Shown: positions 7,877 to 16,339, counted from the stretch's first letter. The stretch is DNA of 32,548 nt from an uncultured Erysipelotrichaceae bacterium (GCA_949744505.1 CATJXY010000020.1:1-32548); one strand, 5' to 3'. Program-made: numbers and translations. The notes: generated by a model from the letters alone, not told the origin.

Positions 7877-7892
7877 AATTCCTCCTAAAGCT

Positions 7893-7921
7893 TTGACAAA
7901 TATTCGCCGTTTATGTATAAT
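7893..7921 (+). promoter_or_regulatory. Consensus promoter of tRNA-Ser
   Basis: TTGACA (7893-7898), a 17-nt spacer and TATAAT (7916-7921), a perfect consensus. The start is predicted near 7928, 12 nt before the mature tRNA. Confidence 0.85.
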
Positions 7922-7939
7922 AATCCAGTACTGATTAAC

Positions 7940-8027
7940 GGAGCATTGGCCGAGTGGTTTAAGGCACCATCTTGGAAAGGTGGCGAAGTGAAAGCTTCCG
8001 TGCGTTCGAATCGCATGTGCTCCGCCA
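7940..8027 (+). tRNA. tRNA-Ser (anticodon GGA), CCA encoded
   Basis: Acceptor GGAGCAT pairs with GTGCTCC (8017-8023, one G-T), then discriminator G and encoded CCA (8025-8027). The D arm is GCCGAGTGGTTTAAGGC, the anticodon arm CCATCTTGGAAAGGTGG with GGA, a long variable arm of class II type (CGAAGTGAAAGCTTCCG), and the T loop TTCGAAT. The large variable arm and GGA fit tRNA-Ser reading UCC/UCU. Confidence 0.97.
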
Positions 8028-8037
8028 GATTCAATTT

Positions 8038-8062
8038 AAAGTTCTCATTTGAGAACTTTTTT
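8038..8062 (+). terminator. Intrinsic terminator of tRNA-Ser
   Basis: AAAGTTCTC (8038-8046), ATTT loop, GAGAACTTT (8051-8059), followed by a T-run; it begins 10 nt after the tRNA CCA end. Confidence 0.9.
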
Positions 8063-8064
8063 AT

Positions 8065-8092
8065 TAAGAAAAGCTCAAAGAGCCCTTTGAGC
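8065..8092 (-). terminator. Probable terminator of the rimO operon
   Basis: On the minus strand GCTCAAAG-GGCT-CTTTGAGC (8073-8092) is a perfect 8-bp hairpin followed by TTTTCTT. It lies 165 nt past the rimO stop, leaving a rather long 3' untranslated region (8093-8256) in which I see no other feature. Confidence 0.7.
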
Positions 8093-8256
8093 AAATGCTT
8101 TAACAACTATTTCTTTTGTATAATAAACTTTAGAACTCTACAAAAATATCCCTGTATTCTTTTTCAAAATTAGATTCAACCTCTTATTAATCAACTATTC
8201 ATACATTTAGATTCTTTTTTAATAAGTACTCTCTTTTGAAAATCAAGGATGCATTC

Positions 8257-9561
8257 CTAAACGCTAACAAGTTCTCCTATCAAATCATGACTGATTGCAG
8301 CCGTAATTTTTACCATAACAAAACTTCCACAAGAAATACTCTCTTTACTATTAAAAATCACTTCTCCATCAACACCATCAGGAGCACTAAAAATACTTCT
8401 TCCTTTATATTGATGTGTTAAACTATCATGCTTTTCTACAAGAACTTCAAGAGTTTGTCCGATAAGTTTTTCACTGTTTTCTTGAGCAATTTTTTCTTGA
8501 AGTGTCATTAAAATTTCTAAACGCTTCTCTTTTACCTCTTCATCAATTTGCTCATCCATATCATATCCTTTTGTTCCTTCTTCTAAAGAATAGGTGAATG
8601 CGCCCAATCGATCCCATTTAGTTTCTTTTACAAATTCTAACAATTCATTAAAATCTTCTTCTGTTTCATGAGGAAATCCAACAATCATTGTTGTACGTAA
8701 AACAGGCATTTCATAATGTTCTCTGATCAATGAAATTGTTCGTAAAATACTTTCTTTAGAGCCTCTTCTATTCATCAATGTGAGCATTTTATCATTTCCA
8801 TGCTGAACCGGAATATCAAAGTAAGGAAGCACTTTCTCTAAATCTTTCATTCCCATAACAAGTTCGTCGTCAATTTCATCGGGATACATATATAGAACCC
8901 GAATCCAATGAAATCCCTTGATTTTATTAAGCTCCTTTAACAAATCAAGAAGTCGCCTTTTCCCATAATTATCCGTCCCATAACGAGTCGTATCTTGAGC
9001 AATCAAAATAAGCTCTTTAACTCCTCTTTTTGCAAGCAATTCGGCTTGCTTGATAAGATCCATCATTTCCACACTGCGATAAGGTCCTCTAATCAACGGA
9101 ATAGCACAATAAGAACAACGATTATCACAGCCATCTGCAATTTTCAGATAAGCCATCCATGGATAAGAAGATAAAACTCGATCCTCTTTTCCATAAACAC
9201 TCTTCACTTTTTCTTGAAGTACTTCACTCAGTATTTCACCGATATGAGAATATTCATCAATGCTGATAAAACGATCTACTTCAGGGATTTCTTTAATCAA
9301 TTCCTCTTTATATCGCTGAGGAAGGCACCCTGTAACAATTAGTTTTTTACAATTATGTTCTTTATATTCAGCCATTTCCAAGATAGTATTAATCGCTTCT
9401 TCTTTGGCTGAAGTGATAAAACCACACGTATTGATAATAATTGCTTCTGCTTGTTTTGCATCAGGTATAATTTGATGGCCACTTGCTTTTAAAAGTCCCA
9501 TTATTTGTTCACTATCGACTAAATTCTTACAACACCCAAGTGAAATAAAACCAATCTTCAT
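8257..9561 (-). CDS. rimO: Ribosomal protein uS12 methylthiotransferase RimO
   Basis: A 434-aa radical-SAM methylthiotransferase that adds a methylthio group to a conserved Asp of ribosomal protein S12. The N-terminal MTTase domain has the auxiliary-cluster cysteines (C10 in SLGCCKN, C46 in NTCGF, C79 in TGCL). The radical-SAM triad is C145-x3-C149-x2-C152 in GCDNRCSYC. A C-terminal TRAM-like beta domain follows (~370-434). SLGCxKNLVDSE and DGCDNRCSYC are typical of RimO rather than MiaB. AGGAGG-like GAGGA precedes the ATG. It is second in an operon, 11 nt after a small membrane protein gene. Confidence 0.95.
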   Translation of the reverse strand: MKIGFISLGCCKNLVDSEQIMGLLKASGHQIIPDAKQAEAIIINTCGFITSAKEEAINTILEMAEYKEHNCKKLIVTGCLPQRYKEELIKEIPEVDRFISIDEYSHIGEILSEVLQEKVKSVYGKEDRVLSSYPWMAYLKIADGCDNRCSYCAIPLIRGPYRSVEMMDLIKQAELLAKRGVKELILIAQDTTRYGTDNYGKRRLLDLLKELNKIKGFHWIRVLYMYPDEIDDELVMGMKDLEKVLPYFDIPVQHGNDKMLTLMNRRGSKESILRTISLIREHYEMPVLRTTMIVGFPHETEEDFNELLEFVKETKWDRLGAFTYSLEEGTKGYDMDEQIDEEVKEKRLEILMTLQEKIAQENSEKLIGQTLEVLVEKHDSLTHQYKGRSIFSAPDGVDGEVIFNSKESISCGSFVMVKITAAISHDLIGELVSV

Positions 9562-9572
9562 TACAATTCCTC

Positions 9573-9926
9573 CTAATCAAAAAATGCCCAACCACAGTAA
9601 ATATAGACCATATAAACCACAAATCCATTAATGCCGAAGAAATCAAAAATGGATTTGATTGCCGGAAAAACTACATATCCTAAATCCCAACAAACAAAAA
9701 ACAAGAGTACAAATGAAAGCAATACTTTTTTCAACCAACTTTCATAACGACTTCTTTTTTTGATATTTAAACTGAGTCCAAAACAGAAAAGACATAACGC
9801 GATTACGATTGCCACCAGTTCTGTACTAAACGCACCATGAATATACGTTCTAATCAATCTTACCAAAAGACTGGATACAATCATAATAATAAAAGGTAAT
9901 GCATAACGATGATAAAAATCTTTCAT
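9573..9926 (-). CDS. Small membrane protein of unknown function
   Basis: 117 aa with three to four hydrophobic segments (roughly residues 11-30, 37-55, 68-92 and 96-115) and a basic loop (IKKRSRYESWLKK). A GTG at 9935 is in frame, but ATG 9926 has GGAG 8 nt upstream and is the better start. I recognise no family. It is transcribed with rimO, 11 nt upstream, from a clear promoter at 9953-9981; it may simply be a lineage-specific membrane protein sharing the operon. Confidence 0.7.
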   Translation of the reverse strand: MKDFYHRYALPFIIMIVSSLLVRLIRTYIHGAFSTELVAIVIALCLFCFGLSLNIKKRSRYESWLKKVLLSFVLLFFVCWDLGYVVFPAIKSIFDFFGINGFVVYMVYIYCGWAFFD

Positions 9927-9952
9927 TTTTCTCACTCCAATTCATCTGAAAT

Positions 9953-9981
9953 ATTATACACGAAATAAATTAAAAGGACAA
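9953..9981 (-). promoter_or_regulatory. Promoter of the small membrane protein-rimO operon
   Basis: Minus strand: TTGTCC (9976-9981), a 17-nt spacer and a perfect TATAAT (9953-9958). The -35 is overlapped by one arm of an inverted repeat (9978-10008). Confidence 0.7.
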
Positions 9982-10013
9982 GATTGACAAGGAAGTAACG
10001 AATCTTGTTTTTT
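9978..10013 (+). terminator. Terminator-like hairpin in the divergent region (possible attenuator or operator)
   Basis: ACAAGATT (9978-9985) and AATCTTGT (10001-10008) form an 8-bp stem with a 15-nt loop, followed on the plus strand by five or more T. No rightward gene ends here, so it would act only on a transcript heading into the gene at 10081, or serve as an operator over the leftward promoter. I see no certain rightward promoter before it. Confidence 0.4.
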
Positions 10014-10080
10014 ATTTATTAATAGGCTAATGATTAATTCATTTCAACTGATTCCTTTATTATAAATTAGGAGGGATATT

Positions 10081-10662
10081 ATGTTTCAGCTTATTTTTGT
10101 TGCAATACTCATCTCTTTAGATGGATTTTTAAGTGGTTTTTGTTTTGGATTGAAAAAAATCAAGATCTCATGGGATAAATTAATAGTGATGTCTTCAGTT
10201 CCTTTTATAATCGGAACAATCATAATGATGTTTGCCAACTCTTTAACATTAATGTTAAACGAAACAATTATTAATAAATTAACTTTTTCATTATTCTTTC
10301 TTTTATTTGTCACCTCACTTAAAGAAACATTAAATAAAAAAGAAACCGGATTAATTTCCATACTTAATAATCCGGATTCTTCTGATTTAGATCATAATCA
10401 AGTAATTAGTTTTTTTGAAGCTATTCTTTTAGGGTGTGCTTTAACTTTAGATAATTCTATATTCTGCCTTCATTATGCATTAACAAAATCTTCGTTTGCA
10501 TGGGCTCCACTATGCTTTGCCTTAGTGAACTTGATATTAGTAAAATTAGGAAATATCGTCATTCATTTTCCCGGTATAAAATTGTTAAAATCATTTAGTT
10601 CATTTATCCCCAGCATTCTCTTCTTGATTTTCGCTTTGCTCCGTATTCCAAATCTCTTTTAA
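10081..10662 (+). CDS. MntP/YtaF-like six-helix membrane protein
   Basis: 193 aa with about six membrane segments in two similar halves, each with an acidic signature: ISLDGFLSGFCFGLKKIKI (11-29) and CALTLDNSIF (~119-128). This pattern matches YtaF, a relative of the MntP manganese exporters, in which the membrane Asp residues are needed. Cation transport is therefore likely, but the substrate is not established. The start has TTAGGAGGG before it. The last 63 nt overlap the convergent aminotransferase gene. YtaF is called a sporulation protein in bacilli; nothing else here points to sporulation. Confidence 0.72.
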   Translation: MFQLIFVAILISLDGFLSGFCFGLKKIKISWDKLIVMSSVPFIIGTIIMMFANSLTLMLNETIINKLTFSLFFLLFVTSLKETLNKKETGLISILNNPDSSDLDHNQVISFFEAILLGCALTLDNSIFCLHYALTKSSFAWAPLCFALVNLILVKLGNIVIHFPGIKLLKSFSSFIPSILFLIFALLRIPNLF

Positions 10663-11760
10663 ATACTTTTTAATTCTTCTCATCGCTTCTTTTAAAACTG
10701 CTTCTTCAGCTAAAACACTAATGCGAACAAACCCTTCTTGATGAAAGAAATATCCGGGTGTCATGATTACTTTTGCATGTTCAGCACATTTCTCGCAAAA
10801 AAAGCGACTATTATCCGTAATCCCCTTTATTTTAAAAAACAAATAAAACCCACCATCACTTAAAACAACTTCTACGTTAGACTTAATTAATTCTTCATAT
10901 ACAAGTGTTCTTTTTCTTTTAATTTTTTCTTTTTGAATTGACGTTGATAAATCCAATGCCTTGAATCCAGCTTTTTGAATGAACAAAGGAAGTGAGGTCA
11001 TCACACTTTGGTGAACTTTTAATATCTCATTAATAATGTTATTTTTGGCCATGATATATCCAAGACGATATCCACACATAAAATAACTTTTTGAAAAACT
11101 TCGAATTGTAATTAATCTATGACTAATCTTTGCTGATCGCGTTAGCGAAATAAAAGGACGAAATGAGTAATCTTTATAAACCTCATCAACAATACACCAA
11201 CAATCATTTGCTTGAACAAATTCAGTGATAGCATCAATACTCTGTTGATTATAAATAATGCCTGTTGGGTTATTAGGAGTATTGATAATTATTGCTTTAA
11301 TTTGATTTCCCACATAACTCATCAAATTTTCAGGTTGTATCTGCCATGCTGTATCTAATGTTTCCAACTCGATAATTTTTGCCCCTAATAATTGAAGTAA
11401 TGTGATATAAAGAGGAAATATCGGTTTTACTAATATAACAACATCATTTGGTTCGATAAGAGCCATGAGTGTAGATGCTAACGCTTCACTAGCTCCCGCT
11501 GTTATTAAAATTTCCTCCGGTAAATACATTGGATTTTGATTATGAATTTTTTCTCTTAAATCCCTAAAACCCCGTGCATCACAATAATGACTGTCTGAAC
11601 CAAGAATTGATTCAACAGCTTCTTGTTTAATCAAAGGATTTGTATCATAAGGAGGATCTCCAATCGAGCAATCAATTGTTGAATTATCATGAAATAAAGA
11701 GTTATTGAAAGAGCGAATCGTTTGAAGTTCTATTCTTTTTAAATTCTTGTTAAATTTCAA
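10600..11760 (-). CDS. PLP-dependent class I/II aminotransferase
   Basis: 386 aa, fold-type I. It has GASEA (89-93) for phosphate binding, NNPTG (163-167), DEVY (192-195), Schiff-base Lys224 in SFSKSYFMCGYRLG, and the C-terminal substrate Arg in GFVRISV. Related proteins act on aspartate, alanine or aromatic amino acids; the substrate cannot be set. The start codon is TTG (11758-11760) with GAGGTGA upstream, and no better ATG is near. The acidic tail (IWNTEQSENQEENAGDK) runs past the usual family end and is encoded antisense to the end of the convergent membrane protein gene. Confidence 0.87.
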   Translation of the reverse strand: MKFNKNLKRIELQTIRSFNNSLFHDNSTIDCSIGDPPYDTNPLIKQEAVESILGSDSHYCDARGFRDLREKIHNQNPMYLPEEILITAGASEALASTLMALIEPNDVVILVKPIFPLYITLLQLLGAKIIELETLDTAWQIQPENLMSYVGNQIKAIIINTPNNPTGIIYNQQSIDAITEFVQANDCWCIVDEVYKDYSFRPFISLTRSAKISHRLITIRSFSKSYFMCGYRLGYIMAKNNIINEILKVHQSVMTSLPLFIQKAGFKALDLSTSIQKEKIKRKRTLVYEELIKSNVEVVLSDGGFYLFFKIKGITDNSRFFCEKCAEHAKVIMTPGYFFHQEGFVRISVLAEEAVLKEAMRRIKKYLKEIWNTEQSENQEENAGDK

Positions 11761-11817
11761 AATCTCACCTCGATTTATTTTATGTTACATTCCCATTCAT
11801 TATGTGATTTCAACAAT

Positions 11818-11849
11818 AAAAAAAGCCTTTCTTTTTTATCAGAAAAGCT
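11818..11849 (-). terminator. Intrinsic terminator of the hydrogenase gene
   Basis: Minus strand AGCTTTTCT and AGAAAGGCT pair over 9 bp (one G-T) around an 8-nt loop, followed by seven T; 12 nt after the hydrogenase stop. Confidence 0.85.
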
Positions 11850-11861
11850 CTTAAAGCACAA

Positions 11862-13325
11862 TTAGTCATGTCGATGTGGATTGATTCCTTCAAAATTATA
11901 TTCTTGAAGTACCCCAGTAATATTCTTTTTATTTGTCAGATTTTCCTTTGTCATTCTTCCCTTAGTTACTAGTACATCCTCAATCATCGCAGGACCTCCG
12001 ATGCATCCACCTTTACATGCCATTCCTTCTAATATATCTGCATCTAATTTTCCGAACTTAAGCATCGTTAAACATTGCTTGCATTCTTTTCCACCATCTG
12101 CATACTTTGCAACAAAATCTGCACCACAACCCTCTTCAATGGAAGCCTGTTGAACTGCTTTACTGACTCCACCGCCTTGCGCAAAATTCCTACCAAATAC
12201 ACTCGGCTGTGCAAAATCAGTGGGTGTTACTTCTTCAGGATACATATGCCTTGCAACCATCATGGCTGCTAATTCTTCAAATGTCAAAACATAATCAACA
12301 TCCGATTTTGCAACATCTTCCATTGCCTCTTGTTTTTTAGCAACACATGGTCCGATGAACACAATCTTATGATCCGGATACTGGTGTTTAATCCAACGAG
12401 CTGTCAAGACCATAGGTGAAACCATTGATGACATATTTTTCTCATATATTTCAGGAAAATGAAGACGAATCATATTCACAAATCCCGGGCAACATGAAGT
12501 TGTCATCGGGATTCCTGCTGCTTTCTTTTCTTCTAGTTCACGATGTTCTCCCATTGCAACAGCATCTGCTCCCAATGCAGCTTCAAAGACATTATCAAAT
12601 CCCAAATTCTTAATGGTTTGAAATATTTGTGGTAAACTTGCAGACTCAAATTGACCTTGAATTGAGGGCGCAACAATTGCCATTACCTTTTCATCGGATT
12701 TTATCATTCTTGTTACCGGAACGATCCAACTGATATCCTCTATTGCTCCAAACGGACAGACAGTTTGACAAGAACCACAATTAATACATTTATCTTCCAT
12801 GATATAAGCAATATTATTGTCCCCAATTTGGATTGCATCTACCGGGCAAGCTTGACGGCACGGACGATTTGTTTCTACAATTGCATTATAGCTACAACTT
12901 CTGGCACAGCTTCCACATTCCTTACATTTGTTATAGTCAATAACAGCTCGATCAGCTCCCATAGAAATTGCACCAAAACGGCAAGCAGCCATACAGTTTT
13001 TAGCCATACACTTACGGCAATTATCGGTAATCCGAATCTTCTTAATTGAGCAACCATCACAAGCCGCATCAATTACTTGTACAACTTGACGAGGATTGTA
13101 AGGTACTTCGGCCGCCATCTTCCCCAAAGCTAATCTAGCTCGCTGACGAATAATTTCTCTTTCTTTATATACACAACAGCGGAAATTTGCTGTATTACCG
13201 GGAATTAATTTTCTACTTAATTCTACTTCAAAATTCTCTGTAATTGTATCATCATAGGCATGGATTGCAGTTTCTCGCAAAACATCAAATTTAAATTGCC
13301 TAGCTTCATGTTTAAATAATCCCAT
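11862..13325 (-). CDS. Monomeric [FeFe] hydrogenase (group-B-like) with N-terminal ferredoxin domains
   Basis: 487 aa from ATG 13325. An in-frame ATG at 13364 lies at the predicted transcription start and lacks an RBS, whereas GAGGAG precedes 13325. Residues ~85-200 carry several Cys clusters (CDGCSIKK, CRKCMAKNCMAACR, CKECGSCARSC, CINCGSCQTVCP) for about three [4Fe-4S] centres. The H-cluster domain follows with TTSCCPG (C278/C279), SPM in place of a longer PSPM signature, GPCVAKK (C327) and MACKGGCIGGP (C437, C441). It should couple ferredoxin to hydrogen production or uptake, or act as a redox sensor. No HydE, HydF or HydG gene is in the window. Gene pattern supports an anaerobe. Confidence 0.92.
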   Translation of the reverse strand: MGLFKHEARQFKFDVLRETAIHAYDDTITENFEVELSRKLIPGNTANFRCCVYKEREIIRQRARLALGKMAAEVPYNPRQVVQVIDAACDGCSIKKIRITDNCRKCMAKNCMAACRFGAISMGADRAVIDYNKCKECGSCARSCSYNAIVETNRPCRQACPVDAIQIGDNNIAYIMEDKCINCGSCQTVCPFGAIEDISWIVPVTRMIKSDEKVMAIVAPSIQGQFESASLPQIFQTIKNLGFDNVFEAALGADAVAMGEHRELEEKKAAGIPMTTSCCPGFVNMIRLHFPEIYEKNMSSMVSPMVLTARWIKHQYPDHKIVFIGPCVAKKQEAMEDVAKSDVDYVLTFEELAAMMVARHMYPEEVTPTDFAQPSVFGRNFAQGGGVSKAVQQASIEEGCGADFVAKYADGGKECKQCLTMLKFGKLDADILEGMACKGGCIGGPAMIEDVLVTKGRMTKENLTNKKNITGVLQEYNFEGINPHRHD

Positions 13326-13367
13326 AATTCTCCTCTTTTCACAATTGTTATTTTTTTCACACATAAA

Positions 13368-13396
13368 TTTATATCATATTTTGGATATAAGTTCAA
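13368..13396 (-). promoter_or_regulatory. Promoter of the hydrogenase gene
   Basis: Minus strand TTGAAC (13391-13396), a 17-nt spacer and TATAAA (13368-13373) with an extended TGA. The start near 13361 makes the upstream ATG at 13364 unusable and supports ATG 13325. Confidence 0.7.
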
Positions 13397-13472
13397 TGTA
13401 AAATTTAGGTAATCGAAAAAATATTCGTTTTTTCATCAGAATAAAATTTATTTATATTCCCTTTTTAACAAA

Positions 13473-14771
13473 TCATAAAATTCCAATTCTTTTATAAATC
13501 GTTTCAACATTCTTCAAATGAAATTCGAGTGAAAAACATTCTTTCAGGCAATCTTCTGATAAATTTTGTATAACAACTTCATTCTCATGAAGAAGATTCC
13601 AAAATGACTTCTTATTTGTCCAAGCATCCATTGCAAGTGGCTGAATTAAATCATAGGCTTCTTCTCTTGAAAAACCTTTTTTTTCAATCAAAGCAGTCAT
13701 AACACGTTGTGAAAAGATAACGCCATTCGTCAAATTAATATTTTGAAGCATGTTATCTTCAAAAACTGTAAGATTCTTCAAAATTCTCATATATCTATTC
13801 AGCATATAATCTAACAAGGTTGTAGCATCCGGCATAATAATTCTTTCGGCAGAGCTATGTGAAATATCCCTTTCATGCCATAAAGGAATATCTTCAAACG
13901 CCGTAATCATATATCCTCTCATAACACGAGCACAACCTGCCATATTCTCTGAAGAAATCGGATTTCTTTTATGTGGCATTGCACTGGAACCTTTTTGACC
14001 TTTTGCGAACGCTTCCTCAACTTCTCGTACTTCTGTTCTTTGTAAGTGACGAATTTCAATTCCCATTTTCTCAATGGAAGATGCAATCAATGCAAGCGTA
14101 GATATATAAAATGCATGCCGATCTCTTTGCAAAGTTTGCGTTGAAATTTCACTGGAATGGATTCCTAAATGAGTACAAACATAATCTTGAACTTCCGGTG
14201 GGGTATTGGCAAAAGTACCGACCGCACCTGAAATCTTCCCTACCTCAATTTGTTTACATGCTAATTCGAATCGTTCCATGTGACGATTCATTTCTTCATA
14301 CCATAATGCAAATTTCAATCCAAAGCATGTTATATCGGCATGAACACCATGTGTCCTTCCGATACAAGGTGTTGCTTTATATTGAAGCGCTTTTTCCTTC
14401 AAAACTGCCATATAAGCCTGTAAATCTTTTCTCAGTACTTCATTTGCCTGCTTATATAAATAACCATATGCGGTATCGACAACATCGGTACTGGTTAATC
14501 CATAATGAATCCATTTTTTTTCTTCATTCAAAGATTCCGAAACACATCTGGTAAATGCAACTACATCATGTTTTGTTTCTTGTTCAATTTCGAGAATTCT
14601 ATCCACATCAAATTTTGCATTCTTCTTAATTTTTTCAACGTCTTCTTTTGGAATTATTCCTAATTCGCACCATGCTTCTGTTGCTAAGATTTCTACTTTC
14701 AACCATGCCTTAAATCGATTTTCATCCATCCAAACAGAAGCCATTTCTTTTCTTGTATAACGTGATATCAT
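13473..14771 (-). CDS. purB: Adenylosuccinate lyase
   Basis: 432 aa. It cleaves SAICAR and adenylosuccinate to fumarate plus AICAR or AMP in purine synthesis. Fumarase/aspartase superfamily regions are clear: TSTD (93-96), RTHGVHA (H141 as candidate general acid) and the mobile signature loop [11 protein letters not shown] (261-271, catalytic Ser262 or Ser263). Length matches bacterial PurB. GAGGAA sits 7 nt before the ATG. It stands alone between the hydrogenase and transporter genes; I see no strong terminator after it. Confidence 0.96.
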   Translation of the reverse strand: MISRYTRKEMASVWMDENRFKAWLKVEILATEAWCELGIIPKEDVEKIKKNAKFDVDRILEIEQETKHDVVAFTRCVSESLNEEKKWIHYGLTSTDVVDTAYGYLYKQANEVLRKDLQAYMAVLKEKALQYKATPCIGRTHGVHADITCFGLKFALWYEEMNRHMERFELACKQIEVGKISGAVGTFANTPPEVQDYVCTHLGIHSSEISTQTLQRDRHAFYISTLALIASSIEKMGIEIRHLQRTEVREVEEAFAKGQKGSSAMPHKRNPISSENMAGCARVMRGYMITAFEDIPLWHERDISHSSAERIIMPDATTLLDYMLNRYMRILKNLTVFEDNMLQNINLTNGVIFSQRVMTALIEKKGFSREEAYDLIQPLAMDAWTNKKSFWNLLHENEVVIQNLSEDCLKECFSLEFHLKNVETIYKRIGIL

Positions 14772-14814
14772 AGTTCTATTCCTCGCCCTAATTATTTCAA
14801 AAATTTACAAACAA

Positions 14815-14823
14815 ATCATATCA
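14815..14823 (-). promoter_or_regulatory. Extended -10 promoter of purB
   Basis: Minus strand TGATATGAT (TG-A-TATGAT) with no good -35. It gives a leader of about 37 nt. I find no purine riboswitch-like structure in this short leader. Confidence 0.5.
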
Positions 14824-14862
14824 TAAGTATCGAACAAATTAAAGATTTACATTAAACCATAT

Positions 14863-14887
14863 GAAAAAGAAGTGCTACGCACTTCTT
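14863..14887 (-). terminator. Intrinsic terminator of the CNNM/CorC gene
   Basis: AAGAAGTGC (14867-14875), TAC loop, GCACTTCTT (14879-14887), a perfect 9-bp stem with five T on the minus strand. The stem starts within the transporter stop codon (14886-14888). Confidence 0.9.
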
Positions 14888-16139
14888 AATTTTCTTCTAT
14901 AACTTCAAGTCTTTCAACTTTAATTTCATTTACTTTCCTTATGCCGGTTTTGCTGACAGTAAACCGGAAACCCATAAAATCAAAAGTATCTCCGACTGTC
15001 GGCATTTTATCAAGTTGATGGATTACCCATCCACCTACAGAAATGATATCGTATTCCTCTTTTGTTTCAATATTCAAAAATTCAAACATATCATCCAAGT
15101 CCGTATCACAGGAAATTTCATATGTTTTTTCATCTATTTTATGGAAATGTTCTACAACCTCATCATGTTCATCCCATATTTCACCAACCAACTCTTCCAA
15201 TATATCTTCTAATGTAATGATACCCGCTGTTCCGCCATATTCATCAATTACTACCGCCATATGCGTTTTAGAGCTTTGAAGCTGTCTTAACAAGCTTGAA
15301 ATCTTGAAATGTGGATTCGTATAGACAACACTTGCAACGATACTTTTTAATGTCCCTTTTTTGGTATAATATAAATGGAAAAAATCTTTTTCATGAATCA
15401 CTCCCACAATATTATCAATTGTATTTTCATAGACAGGTAAACGAGAATACCCACTTTCCTTGAAAATAGACTCAATTGTATCTAATGGCATTTTTATATC
15501 AATTGCAACCACATCAACACGTGGTGTAAGGACATCACGAACATCTAAATCATTAAATTCAATAGCCGCACAGATAAGATCACTCTCATGTTCTTCAAGA
15601 TCTCCTTCCTGTTCTGCTTCTTCTACAATGGTCAATAACTCTTCCTGAGTCATTGAATCATCATTTTCAAATTTGAATATTTTAACTAAAATTTTCTTCA
15701 ACAATGTAAAAAATGCATTAACCGGAGCAAAGATCACCATTAAAACAGAAATAAATGAAGTCGCATACATTGCAAATGTTTCCGGCATTTCTTTTGCTAT
15801 ACTTTTCGGGATAACCTCACCGAAAATCAAAACAATACATGTCATTACAACAGTTGAAATACTCGCTCCGTAAATTGGAAAAAAAGTAACAAAAATTACA
15901 GTCATCAAAGATGCTGACATGATATTTACGATATTATTCCCGATTAAAATTGTAGAGAGTAGTCGGTCATAGCTTTCCGCAAGTTCTAATGTTTTTTCTG
16001 CTTTCTTATTACCATTATTCGCTAAAGTTTTCAATCTGGTTTTATTTACACTTGAAAACGCTGTTTCAGTAGCGGAAAAAAAAGCAGATAAAATAACAAG
16101 AATGACAATTAAGATTATATTTCTATTTAAATCAGACAT
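14886..16139 (-). CDS. CNNM/CorC-HlyC family transporter (DUF21, paired CBS, CorC_HlyC)
   Basis: 417 aa. Residues 1-~190 form a DUF21 membrane domain beginning with a long helix and ILSAFFSATETAFSSVNKTR, the family hallmark. About 200-330 are two CBS repeats (DVLTPRVDVVAID..., and VIDEYGGTAGIITLEDILEELVGEIWDE). About 340-417 form the CorC_HlyC transport-associated domain. Members transport or regulate Mg2+/Co2+ and bind nucleotides through CBS. The start ATG overlaps the end of a short ORF (16132-16209) that could couple its translation. The name haemolysin sometimes given to such proteins is historical. Confidence 0.92.
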   Translation of the reverse strand: MSDLNRNIILIVILVILSAFFSATETAFSSVNKTRLKTLANNGNKKAEKTLELAESYDRLLSTILIGNNIVNIMSASLMTVIFVTFFPIYGASISTVVMTCIVLIFGEVIPKSIAKEMPETFAMYATSFISVLMVIFAPVNAFFTLLKKILVKIFKFENDDSMTQEELLTIVEEAEQEGDLEEHESDLICAAIEFNDLDVRDVLTPRVDVVAIDIKMPLDTIESIFKESGYSRLPVYENTIDNIVGVIHEKDFFHLYYTKKGTLKSIVASVVYTNPHFKISSLLRQLQSSKTHMAVVIDEYGGTAGIITLEDILEELVGEIWDEHDEVVEHFHKIDEKTYEISCDTDLDDMFEFLNIETKEEYDIISVGGWVIHQLDKMPTVGDTFDFMGFRFTVSKTGIRKVNEIKVERLEVIEEN

Positions 16140-16209
16140 ACATCAACCATCCAATCAAATCGAAATAATAAAGCTCAGTTAAAATACTGGGTAACGGCGA
16201 ATCAGCCAT
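16132..16209 (-). CDS. Possible 25-aa leader peptide upstream of the CNNM gene
   Basis: ATG 16209 begins MADSPLPSILTELYYFDLIG and ends WLMYV-stop; its TGA (16132-16134) lies 8 nt inside the transporter gene. It occupies nearly the whole leader after the promoter at 16241-16249. The AAAGGA upstream is 13 nt from this ATG; an in-frame TTG at 16218 is only 4 nt from it, so the RBS is not ideal. The hydrophobic C-terminal half could enter the membrane. The overlap suits translational coupling or a sensing leader, but no homologue comes to mind and a chance ORF is possible. Confidence 0.35.
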   Translation of the reverse strand: MADSPLPSILTELYYFDLIGWLMYV

Positions 16210-16240
16210 GATAAACAACACATCCTTTCAAATAACATGA

Positions 16241-16249
16241 ATTATATCA
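16241..16249 (-). promoter_or_regulatory. Extended -10 promoter of the CNNM gene
   Basis: Minus strand TGATATAAT, a perfect TATAAT with the TGn extension and no good -35. The start near 16234 gives a ~95-nt leader containing the short ORF. Confidence 0.6.
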
Positions 16250-16339
16250 CATTTTTTATATTTTTACATATTTAATTGCATAAAAAGTATTATTTTCTCT
16301 TTTTTTTGAGCAATTTATTCGATTTTTTTAAAATTTCGA

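Noticed and set aside
7885-8173. Open frames on both strands across the tRNA-Ser
   Set aside because: They translate the tRNA itself and flanks and have no RBS; the class II cloverleaf, promoter and terminator explain the region.
8093-8256. Possible -10 (TATAAT near 8115) in the rimO 3' region
   Set aside because: No matching -35 and no rightward gene beyond it; chance match in AT-rich DNA.
13415-13434. A/T-only hairpin (GAAAAAA/TTTTTTC) between purB and the hydrogenase gene
   Set aside because: Seven base pairs nearly all A-T; too weak to call a terminator for purB.
14111-14554. 147-codon rightward frame inside purB
   Set aside because: Antisense to conserved PurB residues; no RBS or domain pattern.
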